Assembly (NCBI RefSeq): GCF_963924675.1
Contig: NC_089221.1
Location: 136,814,263-136,878,262, forward strand
Source of the DNA: Phocoena phocoena
Taxonomy: Eukaryota > Chordata > Mammalia > Artiodactyla > Phocoenidae
Direction of reading: 5' to 3'
DNA length: 64,000 bases
Part shown: in pieces, positions 58,558 through 64,000 of the stretch
Numbering within the stretch: the first letter of the stretch is position 1
Layout of the letters: every line of letters starts with the position of its first letter
Notes under the pieces: generated by a model
Database searches by the model: none
Told to the model about the DNA's origin: nothing
What the model saw: the letters and a program-made list of their open reading frames with translations, nothing else
Translations under genes and position numbers: made by a program

Positions 58558-58922
58558 GTTTATTTTAATTTTTTACATGAAGTATAGTTGACTTGCAATG
58601 TTGTGTTATTTTGCTGTTGTACAGCAAAGTGATTCAGTTATACATAGATATACATATTGTTTTCCATTATGGTTTATTACAGGATATTGAATATACTTCC
58701 CTGAGCTATATAGTAGTACCTTGTTGTTTATGTATTTTATACATAGTAGTTTATATCTGCTACTCCCAAACTCATAATTTATCCCTCCCCACCCCCTTTC
58801 TATTTTGGTAACCATAAGTTTGTTTTCTATGTCTTTGAGACTGTTTCTGTTTTGTAAATACGTTCATTTGTGCCATATATTAGATTCCACGTATAAATGA
58901 TATCATATGGTATTTGTCTTTT
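58558..58922 (-). mobile_element. Old L1 3' UTR (reverse), cut by the younger L1
   Basis: Reverse complement shows the L1 3' UTR: accatatgatatcatttat, gtaaccaaaatagaaagg, atgggaaacaatat-type block and gcaagtcaactatacttcat at the terminus, with an AT-rich tail. It stops abruptly at 58922, where the poly-T of the next L1 begins. Confidence 0.88.
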
Positions 58923-58967
58923 TTAAAATTTTATTCTATTTATTTTTTATACAGCTGGTTCTTATTA

Positions 58968-59040
58968 GTAAAATAGATATATTATTTTACTAATTAGTAA
59001 AAATATATTTGTATATTAGTAAAAATAGATATATTTTATA
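58968..59040. repeat. Local AT-rich tandem expansion in L1 3' UTR
   Basis: The words attagtaaaa, aaaatagatatatt and actaattagtaaaa recur in about 70 bp. The corresponding place in the L1 at 1-870 (around 812-830) has only one short copy. Confidence 0.75.
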
Positions 59041-59195
59041 CGTATTATTGTATATATGTCAATCCCAATCTCCCAATTAATCCCCGCCACCACCACCACC
59101 TGCACCCCGCTTTCCCCACTTGGTGTCCATACTTTTGTTCTCTACATCTGGGTCTCTATTTCTGCCTTGCAAACTGGTTCATCTGTACCATTTGT

Positions 59196-62100
59196 CTAGG
59201 TTCCACATATGTGCGTTAATATATGATATTTGTTTTTCCCTTTCTGACTTACTTCACTCTGTTTGACAGTCTCTAGGTCCATCCATGTCTCTAAAAATGA
59301 CCCAATTTCATTCCTTTTCATGGCTGAGTAATATTCCATTGTACATATATACCACATTTTCTTGATCCATTCATCTGTTGATGGGCATTTAGGTTGCATC
59401 CATGTCCTGGCTATTGTAAATAGTGCAGCAATGAACATTGGGGTGCATGTATCTTTTCAAATTATGGTTTTCTCTGGGTATATGCCCAGTAGTGGGATTG
59501 CTGAGTCATATGGTAATTCTGTTTTTAGTGTTTTAAGGAACCTCCATACTGTTCTCCATAGTGGCTCTATCATTTTACATTCCCACCAACGATGCAAGAG
59601 GGTTCCCTTTTCTCCACACCCTCTCCAGCATTTGTTGTTTGTAGATTTTCGGATGGTGCCCATTCTAACTGGTATGAGGTGATACCTCATTGTAATTTTG
59701 ATTTGCATTTCTCTAATAATTAGTGATGTTGAGAAGCTTTTCATGTGCTTCTTGGCCATCTCTATGTCTTCTTTGGAGAAATGTCTATTTACGTCTTCTG
59801 CCCATTTTCGGATTGGGTTGTTTGTTTTTTTAATATTGAGCTGCATGAGCTGTTTATATATTTCTGAGATTAATCCTTTGTCTGTTGATTCATTTGCAAA
59901 TATTTTCTCCCATTCTGAGGGTTGTCTTTTCATCTTGTTTATAGTTTCCTTAGCTGTGCAACAGCTTTTAAGTTTCATTAGGTCCCATTTATTTTTGGTT
60001 TTATTTCCATTTCACTTAGGAGGTGGGTCAGAAGGATCTTCCTGTGATTTATGTCATAGAGTGTTCTGCCTATGTTTTCCTGTAAGAGTTTGATAGTGTC
60101 TGGCCTTACATTTAGGTCTTTAATCCATTTTGAGTTTATTTTTGTGTATGGTGTTAGGGAGTGTTCTAATTTCATGCTTTTACATGTAGCTGTCCAGTTT
60201 TCCCAGCACCACTTACTGAAGAGACTGTCTTTTCTCCATTGTATATCCTTGCCTCCTTTGTCATAGATTAGCTGTCCATAGGTGTGTGGGTTTATCTCTG
60301 GGCTTTCTATCCTGTTCCATTGATCTATATTTCTGTTTTAGTGCCAGTACCATGTTGTCTTGAGTACTGTAGCTTTGTAGTATGGTCTGAAGTCAGGGAA
60401 CCTGATTCATCCAGCTCCGTTTTTTTCCCTCAAGATTGCTTTGGCTGTTTGGGGTCTTTTGTGTCTCCATACAAATTTTAAGATTTCTTCTTCTAGTTCT
60501 GTAAAAAATGCCACTGGTAATACGATAGGGATTGCATTGAATCTGTAGATTGCTTTGGGTAGTATAGTCATTTTCACAATATTGATTCTTCCAATCCAAG
60601 AACATGGTATATCTCTCCATCTGTTTGTGTCATCTTTGATTTCTTTCATCAGTGTCTTATAGTTTTCTGAGTACAGGTCTTTTACCTCATTAGGTAGGTT
60701 TATTCCTAGGTATTTTATTCTTTTTGTTGCAATTGTGAATGGGATTGCTTCCTTAATTTCTCTTTCTGATCTTTCATTGTTAGTGTACAGGAATGCAAGA
60801 GATTTCTGTGCATTAATTCTGTATCCTGCTACTTTACCAATTTCATCAATTAGCTCTAGTAGTTTTCTGGTGGCATCTTTAGGATTCTCTATATATAGTA
60901 TCATGTCATATGCAAACAGTGGCAGTTTTACTTCTTTTGCAATTTGTATTCTTTTTATTTCTTTTTCTTCTCTGATTGCTGCGGCTAGGACTTCCAGAAC
61001 TATGTTGAATAATACTGGTGATAGTGGACATCCTTGTCTTGTTCCTGATCTTAGAGGAAACGCTTTCAGTTTTTCACCATTGAGAATGATTTTTGCTGTG
61101 GGTTTTTTGTATATGGCCTTTATTATGTTGAGGTAGCTTCCTTCTATGCCTACTTTCTGGAGAGTTTTTATCATAAATTGGTGTTGAATTTTGTCAAAAG
61201 CTCTTTCTGCATCTATTGAGATGATCATATGGTTTTTATTCTTCAGTTTGTTAATATGGTGTATCACATTGATTGATTTGTGTATATTGAAGAATCCTTG
61301 CATCCCTGGAATAAATCCCACTTGATTATGGTGTATGATCCTTTTAATGTGTTGTTGGATTCTGTTTGCTGGTATTTTGTTGAGGATTTTTGCATCTATA
61401 TTCATCAGTCATATAGGTCTGTAATTTTCTTTTTTTGTAGTATCTTTGTCTGGTTTTGGAATCGGGGTGATGGTGGCCTCATAGAATGAGTTTGGGAGTG
61501 TTCCTCCCTCTGAGATATTTTGGAAGAGTTTGAGAAGGCTCGGTTATAGCTCTTCTCTAAACGTTTGATAGAATTCGCCTGTGAAGCCATCTGGTCCTGG
61601 ACTTTTGTTTGTTGGAACATTTTTAATCACAGTTTCAGTTTGATTACTTGTGATTGGTCTGTTCATATTTTCTATTTCTTCCTGGTTCAGTCTCAGAGGG
61701 TTATACCTTTCTAAGAATTTGTCCATTTCTTCCAGGTTGTCCATTTTATTGGCATAGAGTTGCTTGTAGTAGTCTCTTAGGATGCTTTGTATTTCTGCAG
61801 TGTCCATGGTAACTTCTCCATTTTCATTTCTAATGATATTGATTTGAGTCTGCTCCCTCTTTTTCCTGATGATTCTGGCTAAAGGTTTATCAAGTTTGTT
61901 TATCTTCTCAAAGAACCAGCTTTTACTTTTATTGATCTTTGCTATTGTTTTCTTTGTTTCTATTTTATTTATCTCTGCTCTGATCTTTATGATTTCTTTC
62001 CTTCTGCTAACTTTGGGTTTTGTTTGTTCTTCTTTCTCTAGTTCCTTTAGGTGTAAGGTTAAATTGTTTATTTGAGGTTTTTCTTGTTTCTTGAGGTAAG

Positions 62101-63007
62101 ATTGTGTTGCTATAAACTTCCCTCTTAGAATTGCTTTTGCTGCATCCCATAGGTTTTGAATCATCATGTTTTCATTGTAATTTGTCTCTAGGTATATTTT
62201 GATTTCCTCTTTGACTTCTTCAGTGGTCTCTTGGTTATTTAGTAACGTATTTTTTAGCCTCCATGAGTTTGTGCTTTTTACGTCTTTTTCGCTGTACTTG
62301 ATTTCTAATCTCATAGCATTGTGGTCAGAAAAGATGCTTGATATGATTTCAGTTTTCTTAAATTTACCGAGGCTTAATTTGTGACCCAAGATGTGATATA
62401 TCCTGTAGAATGTTCCGTGTGCACTTGAGGAGAAAGTGTAATCTGCTGTTTTTGGATGGCATGTCCTATAAATATCAATTAAATCTATCTGGTCTATTGT
62501 GTCATTTAAAGCTTGTGTTTCCTTATTATTTTTCTGTTTGTATGATCTGTCCATTGGCGTACGTGAGGTGTTAATGTCCCCCACTATTATTGTGTTACTG
62601 TCGATTTTCTCTTTTATAGCTGTTAGCAGTTGTGTTATGTATTGAGGTGCTCCTATGTTGGGTGCATATATATTTATAATTGTTATGTCTCCTTCTTGGA
62701 TTGATCCCTTGATCATTATGTTGTGTCCTTCCTTGTCTCTTGTAACATTCTTTATTTTAAAGTCTATTTTATCTGATATGAATATTGTTCCTCCAGCTTT
62801 CTTTTGATTTCCATTTACATGGAATATCTTTTTCCATCCCTTCACTTTCAGTCTGTATGTGTCCCTAGGTCTGAAGTGGGTCTCTTGTAGACAGCACATA
62901 GATGGGTCTTGTTTTTGTATACATTCAGCAAGACTGTGTCTTTTGGTTGGAGCATTTAATGCATTCATATTTAAGGTAACTATAGATATGTATATTCCTA
63001 TGACCAT
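59196..63007 (-). pseudogene. L1 ORF2 pseudogene (endonuclease, reverse transcriptase, C-terminal domain)
   Basis: ORF2 supplies the target-nicking endonuclease and reverse transcriptase for L1 movement. Start at 63007 gives MVIGIYISIVTLNMNALN, as in other L1 ORF2. The full span is about 1,270 codons, the usual length. Endonuclease motifs seen: QETHF (codons 41-45), GDIN and SDHN. The residue matching the catalytic Asp before His is Tyr: YRIYHI, codon 204 at 62396-62398. In the reverse transcriptase the AFDKIQ motif is kept, but the FADD box reads FAYD (Tyr at codon 700, 60908-60910). In-frame stops: 61544-61546, 61409-61411, 60407-60409, 60338-60340 and 59457-59459. One frameshift near 59985. 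The C-terminus ends with [15 protein letters not shown] and stops at 59196. Confidence 0.95.
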
Positions 63008-63065
63008 TTTCTTAATTGTTTTGGGTTTGTTTTTGTTGGTCTTTTTCTTCTCTTGTGTTTCCCGC

Positions 63066-64000
63066 TTAGAGAAGTTCCTTTAGCACTTGTTGTAGAGCTA
63101 GTTTGGTGGTGCTGAATTCTCTTAGCTTTTGCTTGTCTGTAAAGCTTTTCATTTCTTCATCAAACCTAAATGAGATTCTTGGCAGACAGAGTAATATTGG
63201 TTGTAGGTACTTCCTTTTTATCACTTTAAATATATTGTGCCACTCCCTTCTGGCTTGTAGAGCTTCTGCTGAGAAATCAGTTGTTAACTTTATGGGACTT
63301 TCCTTGTATGTTACTTGTCATTTTTCCCTTGTTGCTTTCAATAATTTTTCTTTGTCTTTAATTTTTTTCTATTTGATTACCATGTGTCTAGGCATGTTTC
63401 TCCTTGGGTTAATCCTGCCTGGGAGTCTCTGTGCTTCCTGGACTTGGGTGGTTATTTCCCTTTCCATGTTAGGGAAGTTTTTGACTATAATCTCTTCCAA
63501 TATTTTCTCTGGTCCTTCCTCTCTCTCTTCTCCTTCTGGGACCCCTATGATGTGAATGCTCATGCATTTACTGTTGTCCTAGAGGTCTCTTAGGCTGTCT
63601 TCATTTCTTGTCATTCCTTTTTCCTTATTTTGTTCCATAGCAGTGAGTTCCACCATTCTGTCTTCCAGGTCACTTATCCGTTCTTCTGCCTCAGTTATTC
63701 TGCTATTGATTCCTTTTAGTGTAGTTTTCAGTTATTGTATTGTTCATCTCTGTTTGTTTGTTCTTTAATTCTTCTAGGTGTTTGTTCTTTAATTCTTCTA
63801 GATCTTTGTTAAACATTTCTTTCATCTTCTCGATCTTTACCTACATTCTTTTTCTGAGGTTCTGGATGATCTCCATTATCATTACTGTGAATTCTTTTCC
63901 TGAGAGGTTGCCTATCTCCACTTCATTTAGTTGTTTTTCTGGCGCTTTGTCTTGTTCCTTCATCTTGTACATAGTCCTCTGCCTTTTCATTTTGTCTGTC
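63066..64000 (-). pseudogene. L1 ORF1 pseudogene, 3' part (5' part outside window)
   Basis: ORF1 protein is the RNA-binding coiled-coil trimer that packages L1 RNA. The stretch 63563-63369 translates to the RRM-side motif IIGVPEGEEREEG and later QEAQRLPGRINPRRN, both typical of ORF1. Downstream the C-terminal domain continues in the same frame (QARREWHNIFKV, then the end QVLKELL) to the stop at 63066-63068. Two in-frame stops, TAG at 63369-63371 and TGA at 63318-63320, break it. Upstream (63600-64000) is the Glu/Lys-rich coiled coil, with a 24-bp tandem duplication at 63755-63801. Confidence 0.92.
63755..63801 (-). repeat. 24-bp period tandem duplication in the ORF1 coiled coil
   Basis: The 23-bp unit tgtttgttctttaattcttctag starts at 63755 and again at 63779. 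On the - strand it codes for LEELKNKH then LEELKNKQ, so the repeat keeps the reading frame. Confidence 0.9.

Larger units (their letters stand above)
58923..64000 (-). mobile_element. L1 LINE (reverse), nearly full length, 5' end beyond window
   Basis: Reading on the - strand: partial ORF1 (64000 to 63066), 57-bp spacer, ORF2 (63007 to 59196), 3' UTR (59195 to 58950) and A-rich end (about 58923). Order and spacing are those of mammalian L1. The 3' UTR contains a local expansion of a ttagtaaaaat-type unit at 58968-59040. It is degenerate and cannot move. It lies directly against, and probably inside, an older L1. Confidence 0.95.

Noticed and set aside
59362..60266. Plus-strand frames of 106, 131 and 64 codons over the L1
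   Set aside because: Antisense shadows of L1 ORF2.
60407..61405. Functional 332-residue reverse transcriptase
   Set aside because: It is the middle of the same ORF2, bounded by nonsense codons, with FAYD in place of FADD.
61544..63007. Functional 487-residue endonuclease protein
   Set aside because: It is the N-terminal part of a broken L1 ORF2 with a catalytic Asp replaced by Tyr.
1..64000. Ruminant origin
   Set aside because: No BovB or Bov-tA/ART2A copy was seen in 64 kb, and the SINEs are CHR forms typical of whales and dolphins.

Overview
This window is mammalian nuclear DNA with no recognisable protein-coding exon, tRNA or rRNA gene. It is built almost entirely of interspersed repeats and unique non-coding sequence, so it is an intron or intergenic tract. 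The best clue to the organism is a set of nine tRNA-Glu-headed SINEs of the CHR type. They come as a short form (about 190-210 bp: near 23.5, 37.2, 47.5 and 55.2 kb) and a long form (about 290-440 bp: near 9.5, 29.0, 38.6, 40.9 and 54.5 kb). CHR SINEs are typical of Cetacea. I saw no BovB or Bov-tA copies, which would be expected in a ruminant. I infer a whale or dolphin; suborder cannot be told.

Layout. 1-1.85 kb: two L1 fragments on the + strand. 1.9-9.5 kb: mostly unique DNA with MER5A-like, MER20-like and other hAT copies, a MIR, and a strong G-quadruplex motif at 5.55 kb. 9.5-15 kb: a CHR SINE, then a long L2 3' part on + (10.0-11.6 kb), old LTR-like pieces, L2 and MIR fossils. 15-17.8 kb: mainly unique sequence, G-rich and AT-rich tracts. 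17.8-19.1 kb: an L2 on - whose reverse transcriptase YADD motif can still be read, split by a hAT element. 19.4-34.9 kb: MER20-like, L2, MIR and LTR fossils, two SINEs and long unique stretches. 34.96-35.42 kb: a solo ERVL-type (MLT2-like) LTR with a perfect 5-bp target duplication. 35.4-40.5 kb: hAT fossils, two SINEs (one inside a MIR) and a MaLR LTR. 40.5-43.3 kb: an old L1/HAL1-like piece split by a SINE, a possible LTR, and an L1 3' end. 43.3-58.5 kb: MIRs, L2s, more L1 pieces (48.9-51.2 kb) and three SINEs. 58.56-64 kb: an old L1 3' end next to a younger, nearly full-length L1 on - that runs off the window.

The younger L1 has both ORFs in the usual order with a 57-bp spacer, but it is dead. 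ORF2 carries five in-frame stops, one frameshift, and Asp-to-Tyr changes in both the endonuclease and the reverse transcriptase catalytic motifs. No novel operating system is visible. The points of interest are the nested insertions with intact target duplications, small tandem duplications, a shared B-box change in the short SINEs, G-quadruplex candidates and repeat-free AT-rich stretches that might be conserved non-coding elements. Repeat names come from recognition by eye, so edges are approximate unless a target duplication is quoted.
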